From contig NZ_JAHXYR010000008.1 in the NCBI RefSeq assembly GCF_019969845.1, positions 186,001 to 250,000 of the forward strand: 64,000 nucleotides of DNA, written 5' to 3'. The notes under the pieces are model-generated. The model ran no database searches. It was not told the origin of the DNA and worked only from the letters and a program-made list of their open reading frames with translations. This stretch comes from Sphingobacterium sp. GVS05A (lineage in GTDB: Bacteria > Bacteroidota > Bacteroidia > Sphingobacteriales > Sphingobacteriaceae). Within the stretch, counting starts at the first letter, position 1; every line of letters starts with the position of its first letter. A program made the position numbers and the translations under genes. Of this stretch, positions 17,375 through 25,914 are shown piece by piece.

Positions 17375-18622
17375 ATGTCCGTAAAAATGTCTTATGTTGA
17401 GAACGTAAAACTTGCGCTGCAATCTATTGTAGGCAATAAACTTCGGACATTTTTAACAGCGTTGATTATAGCTATTGGGATGATGGCCCTGATTGGCGTG
17501 TTGACATCTATTGACGCCATGAAAAATTCCCTCACGGATTCTTTTTCCTCCATGGGCTCCAACTCATTCAATATTCGAAATCGGGGTATAAATGTTCAGA
17601 TTGGTACCGGTGGAACTCGATCCAAGGTCTTCGCAAATATAACCTATGCCCAGGCATCCCGTTTCAGACAGAATTTTCATTTTAACGCGATAACCTCCAT
17701 CAGCGCCAATGTCACCTGGAATTCGACCGTAAAATTTCAATCCAAAAAAACCAATCCAAATATTGGACTCATAGGGACAGATGAAAATTATCTTCAAACC
17801 TCAGGATATGTAGTCAATGAAGGTCGTAATTTCTCTGTTCGGGATGTGGAAACCGGTGGAGCTGTGATTATTATTGGTAGTGAGGTCAGTAAAATGCTTT
17901 TTAGTGAAATCATAGATCCAATAGGACAATATATCACAGTCAATAACATTCGTTATCAGGTGATAGGCGTATTGAAAAGCAAGGGGTCCTCTGCAGGTAT
18001 GGGGGGTGATAGAGCCTGTTTTATCCCTCTGGTGAAAGCAAGATCTGTCATGCAGGTCGTGGAACCATCCTATGTAATCACCGTTTCTTCTAATGATCCA
18101 ATGCGATTAGAAGCTGCAATTGGAGAAGCTTCCATTGTATTTCGGAATATTCGCGGGCTATCTGCGAGACAAACCAATGATTTTGAGATTACCAAATCCG
18201 ATGCTGTAGCACAAATGCTTATGCAGAATATGGCGATGGTGACCCTGGGAGCTGTCGTGATTGCTTTTATTACCCTTGTTGGTGCATCTATCGGATTAAT
18301 GAATATCATGTTGGTGTCTGTTACCGAACGGACACGGGAGATAGGTATACGGAAGGCAATAGGGGCTACACCCAGTGTGATACGCAAGCAATTTTTGATG
18401 GAGGCCATTGTCATCTGTATGATGGGCGGCGTCGCGGGTATATTTATCGGCATCCTGATCGGTAATTTATTAGCCCTTCAACTGGGGACATCCTTTATTA
18501 TTCCTTGGGCAGCTATTATTCTTGGATTTGCCGTGTGTGGTCTTGTCGGGATGCTATCTGGTTATTATCCGGCATCAAAAGCTTCAAAATTAGATCCCGT
18601 GGATGCGCTGCGTTACGAATAA
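17375..18622 (+). CDS. MacB/FtsX-type ABC transporter permease
   Basis: The 415-residue protein has the standard layout: an N-terminal helix (about 22-45) after NVKLALQSIVGNKLRTFLTALIIAIG, a large periplasmic MacB_PCD domain, then three C-terminal helices with the FtsX signature GLMNIMLVSVTERTREIGIRKAIGATPSVIRKQF and the ending GYYPASKASKLDPVDALRYE. MacB-like proteins work mechanically with an ATPase and usually a periplasmic adaptor to move lipoproteins, peptides or drugs. Neither partner is adjacent, so this permease must pair with components encoded elsewhere. The second ATG (17387, MSYVENV) is an alternative start; neither has a clear Shine-Dalgarno. Confidence 0.9.
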   Translation: MSVKMSYVENVKLALQSIVGNKLRTFLTALIIAIGMMALIGVLTSIDAMKNSLTDSFSSMGSNSFNIRNRGINVQIGTGGTRSKVFANITYAQASRFRQNFHFNAITSISANVTWNSTVKFQSKKTNPNIGLIGTDENYLQTSGYVVNEGRNFSVRDVETGGAVIIIGSEVSKMLFSEIIDPIGQYITVNNIRYQVIGVLKSKGSSAGMGGDRACFIPLVKARSVMQVVEPSYVITVSSNDPMRLEAAIGEASIVFRNIRGLSARQTNDFEITKSDAVAQMLMQNMAMVTLGAVVIAFITLVGASIGLMNIMLVSVTERTREIGIRKAIGATPSVIRKQFLMEAIVICMMGGVAGIFIGILIGNLLALQLGTSFIIPWAAIILGFAVCGLVGMLSGYYPASKASKLDPVDALRYE

Positions 18623-18803
18623 ACCAAATCTGTATTAAATTAATACATTGTTGATCCCTATCAGTTGTTACATTTTTAACACTGCGCTGTCATGCTGCCC
18701 GTGATCCGAGGAGGCTTGCCAGTAATCCGAAATCGCCAGCCAGGGATCTATTCCATGATGATACCATTATTCGTTGCAAAAGGAAGGAAATGAAAGGGCG
18801 GTA

Positions 18804-18811
18804 TAAATTTG
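18804..18811 (+). promoter_or_regulatory. Putative kbl -7 box
   Basis: TAAATTTG matches TAnnTTTG and would give a leader of about 100 nt before the kbl ATG. No TTTG lies at ideal -33 spacing. The remaining 18623-18803 interval shows no gene. Confidence 0.4.
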
Positions 18812-18921
18812 TGCAAACGGTTTAATGTTATCAAAACATTGATTTGAGGTGAATTCTCAATAAACAGGCTGTTTCCACCAAAGAAAAACTGTAATATTGT
18901 ATAAAAAAATAAATTCGAATT

Positions 18922-20112
18922 ATGTACAATACATTACAACCAGTTTTACAAAAGGAATTGGAAGCAATCAAAGAAGCGGGATTGTATAAGCAAGAGCGGG
19001 TGATTGTTACCCCTCAAGGAGCAGATATTAAAGTGAGCACAGGACAGGAAGTCATCAATTTTTGTGCAAACAACTACTTGGGACTATCTTCTCACCCGAA
19101 GGTTATCGAAGCGGCAAAGCAGGCCATTGATACACATGGTTATGGCATGTCTTCAGTACGTTTTATCTGTGGTACACAAGATGTACATAAAGAATTAGAA
19201 GCAAAGATTTCCCAGTTCTTAGGAACAGAAGATACGATTTTATATGCTGCGGCATTCGATGCGAATGGCGGTGTTTTCGAACCATTGTTTGGTGCTGAGG
19301 ACGCAATTATTTCCGATGAATTGAACCACGCTTCGATCATTGATGGTGTACGTTTGTGTAAAGCGCAACGTTTCCGTTATAAGAATGCAGATATGGCAGA
19401 TTTAGAAGCACAGTTGCAGGCAGCCTCAGGAGCAAGACACAAAATCATCGTTACTGATGGTGCATTCTCTATGGACGGATCAGTAGCGCCATTGGACAAG
19501 ATCTGTGATCTTGCAGACAAATATCAAGCTTTGGTGATGATCGATGAATCGCATTGTACAGGTTTCATTGGTGCCACAGGCCGCGGTACGCATGAACTTT
19601 TCAACGTGATTGATCGTGTAGATATCATTACCGGAACACTTGGTAAAGCCCTTGGTGGTGCTTCTGGTGGCTTCACATCAGGTAAAAAAGAGATTATCGA
19701 TTTGTTACGTCAGCGTTCACGCCCTTATTTATTTTCAAATACATTGGCACCAGCAATTGCAGGCGCTTCTGTTGCGGTTTTGGATATGCTGAGTGAGACA
19801 ACCGCTTTGCGTGATAAACTTGAATCCAACACCAAATATTTCCGTGAAAAAATGACGGAAGCAGGATTTGATATCAAACCAGGTTTCCACCCAATCGTCC
19901 CTGTGATGCTTTACGACGCGAAACTTGCACAAGCTTTTGCTGCTAAGATGTTGGACGAAGGTATTTATGTGATCGGTTTCTACTATCCTGTTGTACCTCA
20001 GGGAAAAGCTCGTATTCGTGTTCAAATTTCAGCAGGACATGATCTTGCTCACTTGGATAAAGCTATCGCCGCCTTTACTAAAGTAGGTAAAGAATTAGGT
20101 GTAATTAAATAA
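18922..20112 (+). CDS. kbl: Glycine C-acetyltransferase (2-amino-3-ketobutyrate CoA ligase)
   Basis: This 396-residue PLP-dependent alpha-oxoamine synthase matches Kbl in length (E. coli 398). Motifs include NFCANNYLGLSSHPKV, GYGMSSVRFICGTQDVHKELE (the SVRFICGTQ stretch distinguishes Kbl from BioF), MIDESHCTGFIGATGRG with the PLP-ring Asp and His, and the Schiff-base lysine in TGTLGKALGGASGG at about residue 244. It converts 2-amino-3-oxobutanoate plus CoA to glycine and acetyl-CoA in threonine catabolism, normally after threonine dehydrogenase; no tdh gene is adjacent. Confidence 0.93.
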   Translation: MYNTLQPVLQKELEAIKEAGLYKQERVIVTPQGADIKVSTGQEVINFCANNYLGLSSHPKVIEAAKQAIDTHGYGMSSVRFICGTQDVHKELEAKISQFLGTEDTILYAAAFDANGGVFEPLFGAEDAIISDELNHASIIDGVRLCKAQRFRYKNADMADLEAQLQAASGARHKIIVTDGAFSMDGSVAPLDKICDLADKYQALVMIDESHCTGFIGATGRGTHELFNVIDRVDIITGTLGKALGGASGGFTSGKKEIIDLLRQRSRPYLFSNTLAPAIAGASVAVLDMLSETTALRDKLESNTKYFREKMTEAGFDIKPGFHPIVPVMLYDAKLAQAFAAKMLDEGIYVIGFYYPVVPQGKARIRVQISAGHDLAHLDKAIAAFTKVGKELGVIK

Positions 20113-20136
20113 AATACACATAGTTATAAATTTTAT

Positions 20137-20161
20137 GGTGCAAAATGTTTATCTTTGCACC
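20137..20161 (+). promoter_or_regulatory. typA promoter with an overlapping palindrome
   Basis: A TATCTTTG -7 box occupies 20150-20157, 33 bp upstream of the typA ATG. It is embedded in a perfect inverted repeat with arms GGTGCAAA (20137-20144) and TTTGCACC (20154-20161), so the right arm includes the TTTG of the promoter. A protein bound to the palindrome would cover the box. Confidence 0.6.
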
Positions 20162-20190
20162 CTGAATTTAAAAACAAATTTACTTGCTAG

Positions 20191-21996
20191 ATGCAAAATA
20201 TTAGAAACATAGCGATTATCGCTCACGTCGATCACGGTAAAACTACGTTGGTAGACAAAATCTTACACTTCACAAATCTTTTTAGAGACAATGATGGTAC
20301 AGGTGATTTAATTCTGGATAATAACGATTTAGAACGTGAACGCGGTATTACTATTGTCGCTAAAAACGTTTCTGTTGAATATAAAGGAGTAAAAATTAAC
20401 GTTATTGATACACCTGGTCACGCCGATTTCGGTGGTGAGGTTGAGCGTGTATTGAAAATGGCTGATGGTGTTGTATTGCTTGTGGATGCTTTCGAAGGTC
20501 CAATGCCGCAAACACGTTTCGTTACACAAAAAGCACTATCCTTAGGTTTGAAACCTTTGGTTGTTGTCAATAAAGTGGACAAAGAAAACTGTCGCCCAGA
20601 AGAAGTATACGAAAACGTATTTGATTTATTCTTTAGCCTAGATGCTACAGAAGAGCAATTGGCATTTCCAGTATTATATGGTTCTTCCAAACATGGTTGG
20701 ATGTCAACAGATTGGAAAGAAAAGAAAGAAGATGTATCTGAACTATTAGATGCGATCATCAATCACTTCCCACCTTCACCATTTGTTGAAGGTACATTGC
20801 AAATGCAGATCACGTCGTTAGATTACTCTACGTTCGTAGGACGTATCGCAATCGGTCGTGTAGCTCGTGGTATAATTAAAGAAGGTCAACCAATCTCGTT
20901 GGTAAAACGTGACGGTAAGATCGTAAAATCACGTGTAAAAGAATTGCATACATTTGAAGGTTTAGGCCGTCGCCGTGTGGAAGAAGTTAAATGTGGTGAT
21001 ATTTGTGCTGTTGTTGGTATCGAAGGTTTTGATATCGGTGATACAATCGCTGATTTTGACAACCCAGAACAATTGGAAGTTATTAGCATTGATGAGCCAA
21101 CAATGAATATGTTATTCACGATCAATAACTCCCCATTCTTTGGTAAAGAAGGTAAATTGGTTACTTCTAGACATATTCACGATCGTTTACAAAAAGAATT
21201 AGAGAAGAACTTGGCATTACGCGTCGTTCCTACTGAATCTCCAGACGCTTGGTTGGTATATGGACGTGGTATCCTTCATTTATCTGTATTGATCGAAACA
21301 ATGCGTCGCGAAGGTTACGAATTGCAAGTAGGTCAGCCGCAAGTAATCTTGAAAGAGATCGACGGTAAGAAATGTGAGCCTATCGAAGTGTTGGTTGTTG
21401 ACGTTCCTGCAGAAGTTTCTGGTAAAGTGATCGAGTTGGTAACACAACGTAAAGGTGAGCTTTTAGTGATGGAAACGAAAGGTGAAATGCAACATCTTGA
21501 GTTCGAAATTCCTTCTCGTGGTATCATTGGTCTACGTAACAACGTATTGACTGCTACAGCTGGAGAGGCTGTTATGGCACACCGTTTGAAAGGATACGAG
21601 CCTTGGAGAGGAACAATCCCTGGACGTTTGCATGGTGTATTGATCTCTTTAGATAAAGGTACAACAACTGCTTACTCTATTGATAAGTTACAAGATAGAG
21701 GTAAGTTCTTCGTTGATCCAGGTGTGGATATTTATGAAGGACAAATCTTAGGAGAGCACATCCGTGACAATGACTTAACGATCAATATTGTTAAAGGTAA
21801 ACAATTGACAAATATGCGTGCATCTGGTACAGATGATAACACGCGTATTGCACCAGCAATTAAATTCTCTCTAGAAGAATCTATGGAATATATCCAAGCG
21901 GACGAATACATCGAGGTTACACCACAATCTATCCGTTTGCGTAAAATCTACTTGACAGAAAATGAGCGTAAAGTAAACGCGAAAAAATTTCAATAG
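20191..21996 (+). CDS. typA: Ribosome-associated translational GTPase TypA/BipA
   Basis: The 601-residue GTPase shows G1 AHVDHGKTTL, G2 RERGITI, G3 DTPGHADFGGEVER, G4 NKVDK and G5 YGSSK, then EF-Tu domain 2 and EF-G-like domains III and V. The C-terminal domain special to BipA contains PSRGIIGLRNNVLTATAGEAVMAHRL. It binds the 70S ribosome near the EF-G site and assists large-subunit assembly, notably at low temperature and stress. The gene is dense in the most used codons, as expected for a highly expressed gene, and has its own promoter and terminator. Confidence 0.96.
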   Translation: MQNIRNIAIIAHVDHGKTTLVDKILHFTNLFRDNDGTGDLILDNNDLERERGITIVAKNVSVEYKGVKINVIDTPGHADFGGEVERVLKMADGVVLLVDAFEGPMPQTRFVTQKALSLGLKPLVVVNKVDKENCRPEEVYENVFDLFFSLDATEEQLAFPVLYGSSKHGWMSTDWKEKKEDVSELLDAIINHFPPSPFVEGTLQMQITSLDYSTFVGRIAIGRVARGIIKEGQPISLVKRDGKIVKSRVKELHTFEGLGRRRVEEVKCGDICAVVGIEGFDIGDTIADFDNPEQLEVISIDEPTMNMLFTINNSPFFGKEGKLVTSRHIHDRLQKELEKNLALRVVPTESPDAWLVYGRGILHLSVLIETMRREGYELQVGQPQVILKEIDGKKCEPIEVLVVDVPAEVSGKVIELVTQRKGELLVMETKGEMQHLEFEIPSRGIIGLRNNVLTATAGEAVMAHRLKGYEPWRGTIPGRLHGVLISLDKGTTTAYSIDKLQDRGKFFVDPGVDIYEGQILGEHIRDNDLTINIVKGKQLTNMRASGTDDNTRIAPAIKFSLEESMEYIQADEYIEVTPQSIRLRKIYLTENERKVNAKKFQ

Positions 21997-22020
21997 TAGG
22001 TAACTAAAGATTGTAAAACA

Positions 22021-22057
22021 AAAGGGGCTGTATCTTGAAATTTGATACAGCCCCTTT
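22021..22057 (+). terminator. Bidirectional terminator between typA and ecotin
   Basis: A perfect 14-bp stem (AAAGGGGCTGTATC / GATACAGCCCCTTT) with a 9-base loop lies 25 bp after typA and 33 bp after the convergent ecotin gene. Confidence 0.85.
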
Positions 22058-22089
22058 CTGCTATTATTCTAAATAACTAAACGTTATAT

Positions 22090-22596
22090 TTACTTCTTTT
22101 CTCTGACTTCAGCAGCACGGTAGGTATCCCCATCTGTTGAGTAGATTTTGAATTGCGCTTCATAGCCTTCAGGGACATAAATAACGATAGGCATCCGACC
22201 ATTGTAACGTACTGTCTCAGGTTGAGCACTTACAAAAAGATTTCGCTTTGCTTTATCTGGGCAAGCCATCATTGTGCTTGCTACATTTCCATTCGTTTTA
22301 AATACATAGTAATCATAACCCCAGCCTTGAAGATCTTTTTTCTCAAAGGAACCAGCTAGATTAAAATTGTTACAACCATCTACCTCCATCCATTTACCTA
22401 CAGAGAATTCAATCTTCTTATTCTTATCATTCTCCGAATACGGAACTTCGATAACCATTTTTTTGTATCCTTTTTCCGCTGCAGGAAAAATATTTAAGTC
22501 TATTTTATCAATTACCATTTGTGCTTTACTTACTGTTGTGGATGCGACGAAAACGAATAGCATCATGACCATAACTTTAAATACATTTTTTCTCAT
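22090..22596 (-). CDS. eco: Ecotin-family serine protease inhibitor
   Basis: The 168-residue protein has a signal peptide (residues 1-25, cleavage after SKA) and then an ecotin domain that aligns throughout with E. coli ecotin: FPAAEKGYKKMVIEVP, the EVDGCNNFNLAGSFEKKDLQGWGYDYYVF block, and the reactive-site loop STMMACPD with Met at P1 and its disulfide Cys pair. The end RYNGRMPIVIYVPEGYEAQFKIYS is also conserved. Ecotins are dimeric periplasmic inhibitors of trypsin-, chymotrypsin- and elastase-like proteases and protect against host or predator proteases. The gene is monocistronic. Confidence 0.93.
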   Translation of the reverse strand: MRKNVFKVMVMMLFVFVASTTVSKAQMVIDKIDLNIFPAAEKGYKKMVIEVPYSENDKNKKIEFSVGKWMEVDGCNNFNLAGSFEKKDLQGWGYDYYVFKTNGNVASTMMACPDKAKRNLFVSAQPETVRYNGRMPIVIYVPEGYEAQFKIYSTDGDTYRAAEVREKK

Positions 22597-22782
22597 AACC
22601 TTTTTTTTATTTTATTCTTTAAACGCAATTTCTATCGCTATTGCTACTTTGTTTTGTAAAACTATATTTCTAAGACGGCTTAAAATACAGAAGGATTAAT
22701 TGGTAATGAATAAATATTTAGAATAATTGTTTGTTAAATTCTGTAAAGATGTAAAAGAGTTCCCTTTGATAAGCTGTGGTTA
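22597..22782. other. Intergenic region between divergent ecotin and the uvrA side
   Basis: AT-rich DNA with no recognisable gene, repeat or strong promoter box on either strand. Confidence 0.4.
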
Positions 22783-22929
22783 ATGCATTTGTTCATCGTT
22801 TGTTTTGTAACAAATCATGGTGCCTGCATGACCTCAAAAGGAACGCAAAATCCGTCGCTGACCTATATGGCATTAACAGCTAGAGCCGTAGATTATGCTG
22901 TCGCTGAAATGAAAAAAGGCAACCTCTAA
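22783..22929 (+). CDS. Small ORF of unknown function or gene fragment
   Basis: A 48-codon frame runs from ATG at 22783 to TAA. Its second half (SLTYMALTARAVDYAVAEMKKGNL) looks like a folded amphipathic helix, with protein-like composition, and reads like the C-terminal end of a larger enzyme; the first dozen residues do not. It may be the decayed 3' end of a lost gene upstream of uvrA or a genuine small protein. I do not recognise the family. No promoter or ribosome-binding site is evident. Confidence 0.25.
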   Translation: MHLFIVCFVTNHGACMTSKGTQNPSLTYMALTARAVDYAVAEMKKGNL

Positions 22930-23013
22930 ATTCATAGAACTGCACTATGATAGGGACTATATTTTTTCGCAAGAGCTTTTAATTCGTAGGGACTATAATC
23001 AGCCAAGATTGCG

Positions 23014-23021
23014 TAACTTTG
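23014..23021 (+). promoter_or_regulatory. uvrA -7 box, deciding the start codon
   Basis: TAACTTTG fits TAnnTTTG and lies 18 bp before ATG 23040. A possible in-frame TTG start at 23019 falls inside this box, so translation must begin at the ATG. No SOS-type operator could be recognised. Confidence 0.6.
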
Positions 23022-23039
23022 TGTGAGATAAGGATTATT

Positions 23040-25841
23040 ATGAGTAAAAAAGTGGAGCATACTCCAAAAGAATATATTCAAATAAAGGGGGCTAGAGTCA
23101 ATAATCTGAAGAATATTGATGTTGATATTCCCAAAAATAAATTGGTTGTCATTACTGGGATGTCGGGTTCGGGCAAATCTTCCCTCGCTTTTGATACCCT
23201 ATATGCTGAAGGGCAACGACGGTATGTTGAAAGTCTTTCTTCCTACGCACGACAGTTTATGGGGCGGATGAATAAACCCGAAGTCGATTACATCAAGGGG
23301 ATCGCCCCAGCGATTGCGATTGAACAACGTGTTATTACCAGCAATCCCCGTTCTACTGTCGGAACTTCTACCGAAATATATGACTATCTGAAATTACTAT
23401 ATGCAAGGATCGGGAAGACAATTTCTCCTGTCTCAGGCAGGGAGGTGACTAAAGACAGTGTGAGTTCGGTGGTAGATTTTGCCTTGAAATTTGACGAGGG
23501 AGAATCTCTCACGCTATTGGCTCCATTGGTGCCTTCCCATGGGCGAAAGCTCAAGGAAGAATTGTCTCTCTTACTACAGAAAGGATTTGTCCGTGTCGTC
23601 TATCAGGATAAAATGCAAAAAATCGAAAGTATTATTGACGATAAGAGCATGGCGAATGAAACGATTCAGGACGGCGAGGTATTGATTGTCGTGGATCGGG
23701 TACGTATCGAACAGGATGATGATACCATTAATCGATTATCCGATTCCATTCAAACGGGATTTTTTGAGGGTAAAGGTGAATTGTATATCGAAGAAAAGGG
23801 TAAAAGACATCATTTCTCACATAAGTTTGAACTCGATGGAATTACCTTTGAGGAGCCTAGTCCCAACTTCTTTAGTTTCAATAATCCCTATGGTGCCTGT
23901 CGTCGGTGTGAAGGCTATGGGAAGATCATTGGTATAGACCCAGATCTTGTTATACCAGATAAGAGCCGCTCTGTTTACGATGGCGCAATTGCTCCTTGGC
24001 GAGGAGAGAAAATGGGCGAATGGTTACAGGTGCTGGTAAAAAATTCTTTAAAGTTTGATTTTCCGATACACCGCGCTTATTCCGATCTGACCGCAGCGCA
24101 AAAAGAATTACTCTGGACGGGAAATAGTTATTTTACTGGGCTTAACCAGTTCTTTGAAGAGCTTGAAGAACAGACCTATAAAATTCAATATCGTGTGATG
24201 TTATCACGTTACCGTGGTAAGACCGACTGTCCGGATTGTAGGGGAACAAGGTTGCGCAAAGATGCGACCTATGTAAAAGTGGGTGGTAGGTCAATTACCG
24301 ATATCGTATTGATGCCTCTTGAAGAAGCTTTGGCATTTTTTACAGATTTGTCCCTGGAAGGAAATGAAAAGGTGATCGCCAAACGCTTGTTGGCCGAAAT
24401 TAATAACCGGCTACAATTTCTATGTGATGTAGGGTTAAGCTACCTTACCTTAAACCGTCTGTCCAATACATTATCTGGGGGAGAATCGCAACGGATCAAT
24501 TTGGCCACTTCACTCGGAAGTTCGCTCGTTGGCTCAATCTATGTGTTGGATGAGCCAAGTATTGGGTTGCATCCACGCGATACACAGCGTCTGATTTCGG
24601 TACTGAAATCCTTGCGTGATGTAGGTAATACGGTTGTTGTGGTTGAACATGAACAGGAGATGATGGAGGCTGCCGATTACCTGATCGATATTGGCCCTGA
24701 AGCAGGGATCAATGGTGGTGAGATGGTATTTGCTGGAACGTATAGTGAGATCCTAAAAGATGATAGGAGTTTAACCGGTCAATACCTGAGTGGCAAGAGC
24801 AAGATCGAAGTTCCAAAAAAACGGCGAAAATGGTCCAATAGCATTACTGTAAAGGGAGCGCATGAAAATAACCTTCAGGGGATCGATGTGCAGTTTCCAT
24901 TAAATACATTTACCGTTGTATCAGGGGTATCGGGATCCGGAAAGACCTCCTTGGTGAAACGTATTCTTTATCCGGCTTTGCAGAAATCAATCGGTAATTA
25001 TTCTGGTGAACAAACAGGTGTATATGATTCCATAGAAGGCGATATTGCACAAGTAGAACAGATCGAAATGGTTGACCAGAATCCAATCGGTCGTTCTTCA
25101 CGATCCAATCCAGTGACTTATGTTAAGGCTTGGGATGAGATCAGGGCCTTGTATGCAAATCAAGCGGCATCCAAAGCTGCGGGATTGAAACCTGCTGCTT
25201 TTTCCTTTAATGTCGAGGGCGGCCGCTGTGATGTCTGTCAAGGTGAGGGGGAAGTGAAGATCGAGATGCAATTTATGGCGGATATCGTACTTCCATGTGA
25301 GGCCTGTGGTGGAAAACGTTTCAAGCAGTTTGTGCTAGATGTGCAATATAAAGGTAAATCCGTAGCAGATATACTTGAACTGAGCGTGGATGAAGCCATT
25401 GTCTTCTTTGACGATCAGCCTAAGATATTGGCTAAGTTACAGCCATTACAAGATGTTGGTCTGGGGTATGTAAAGCTCGGGCAGTCTTCCAGTACGCTCT
25501 CAGGTGGTGAGGCTCAGCGGATTAAACTTGCTTCCTTTCTGATCAAAGGTAATAACAGCAAGAAGACCCTGTTTATCTTTGATGAACCGACTACTGGTTT
25601 GCATTTTCAGGATATTAAAAAACTGCTAAAATCGTTTGATGCTTTGATTGCTCTCGGCAATAGTATTTTGGTCATTGAGCATAATATGGATATGATCAAG
25701 TCGGCGGATTGGGTAATTGATATTGGCCCTGAAGGGGGTAATAAAGGCGGAAAGGTGGTTTTTACGGGGCTTCCAGAAGATCTTGCGCATTGTAAAGATT
25801 CTTATACAGGACAATTTTTAAAAACACATTTAAAAGATTAA
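23040..25841 (+). CDS. uvrA: Excinuclease ABC subunit A
   Basis: The 933-residue protein has the duplicated ABC ATPase layout of UvrA: Walker A GMSGSGKSSLAF near the N-terminus and GVSGSGKTSLVK at mid-protein, ABC signatures LSGGESQRINLATSL and LSGGEAQRIKLASFL, Walker B LDEPSIGLHP and FDEPTTGLHF. Zinc-binding CxxC pairs are CRRC/CPDCRGTRL in the first half and CDVCQGEGEV/CEACGGKRF in the second. It recognises bulky DNA lesions together with UvrB in nucleotide excision repair. Length equals E. coli UvrA (940). Bacteroidota often carry extra UvrA copies; this one has all motifs of the canonical type. The pafA gene follows after 73 bp. Confidence 0.96.
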   Translation: MSKKVEHTPKEYIQIKGARVNNLKNIDVDIPKNKLVVITGMSGSGKSSLAFDTLYAEGQRRYVESLSSYARQFMGRMNKPEVDYIKGIAPAIAIEQRVITSNPRSTVGTSTEIYDYLKLLYARIGKTISPVSGREVTKDSVSSVVDFALKFDEGESLTLLAPLVPSHGRKLKEELSLLLQKGFVRVVYQDKMQKIESIIDDKSMANETIQDGEVLIVVDRVRIEQDDDTINRLSDSIQTGFFEGKGELYIEEKGKRHHFSHKFELDGITFEEPSPNFFSFNNPYGACRRCEGYGKIIGIDPDLVIPDKSRSVYDGAIAPWRGEKMGEWLQVLVKNSLKFDFPIHRAYSDLTAAQKELLWTGNSYFTGLNQFFEELEEQTYKIQYRVMLSRYRGKTDCPDCRGTRLRKDATYVKVGGRSITDIVLMPLEEALAFFTDLSLEGNEKVIAKRLLAEINNRLQFLCDVGLSYLTLNRLSNTLSGGESQRINLATSLGSSLVGSIYVLDEPSIGLHPRDTQRLISVLKSLRDVGNTVVVVEHEQEMMEAADYLIDIGPEAGINGGEMVFAGTYSEILKDDRSLTGQYLSGKSKIEVPKKRRKWSNSITVKGAHENNLQGIDVQFPLNTFTVVSGVSGSGKTSLVKRILYPALQKSIGNYSGEQTGVYDSIEGDIAQVEQIEMVDQNPIGRSSRSNPVTYVKAWDEIRALYANQAASKAAGLKPAAFSFNVEGGRCDVCQGEGEVKIEMQFMADIVLPCEACGGKRFKQFVLDVQYKGKSVADILELSVDEAIVFFDDQPKILAKLQPLQDVGLGYVKLGQSSSTLSGGEAQRIKLASFLIKGNNSKKTLFIFDEPTTGLHFQDIKKLLKSFDALIALGNSILVIEHNMDMIKSADWVIDIGPEGGNKGGKVVFTGLPEDLAHCKDSYTGQFLKTHLKD

Positions 25842-25894
25842 ATCCTACATTAGCATTCGTTATTAAACGATGGGGCCTGCATAGCGGGCGCTTT

Positions 25895-25912
25895 ACTCAA
25901 TACTCAATACTA
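25895..25912 (-). repeat. TAGTATTGAG repeat between uvrA and pafA
   Basis: Read on the minus strand the bases are two head-to-tail copies of TAGTATTG/AGTATTGAG. The repeat ends two bases before the pafA ATG. The same element occurs at 11981, 42155 and 43581. Confidence 0.6.
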
Positions 25913-25914
25913 TT

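Noticed and set aside
23019..23039. TTG start giving seven extra residues to UvrA
   Set aside because: The TTG is inside the TAACTTTG -7 box, so it would lie upstream of the transcript; the ATG at 23040 fits.
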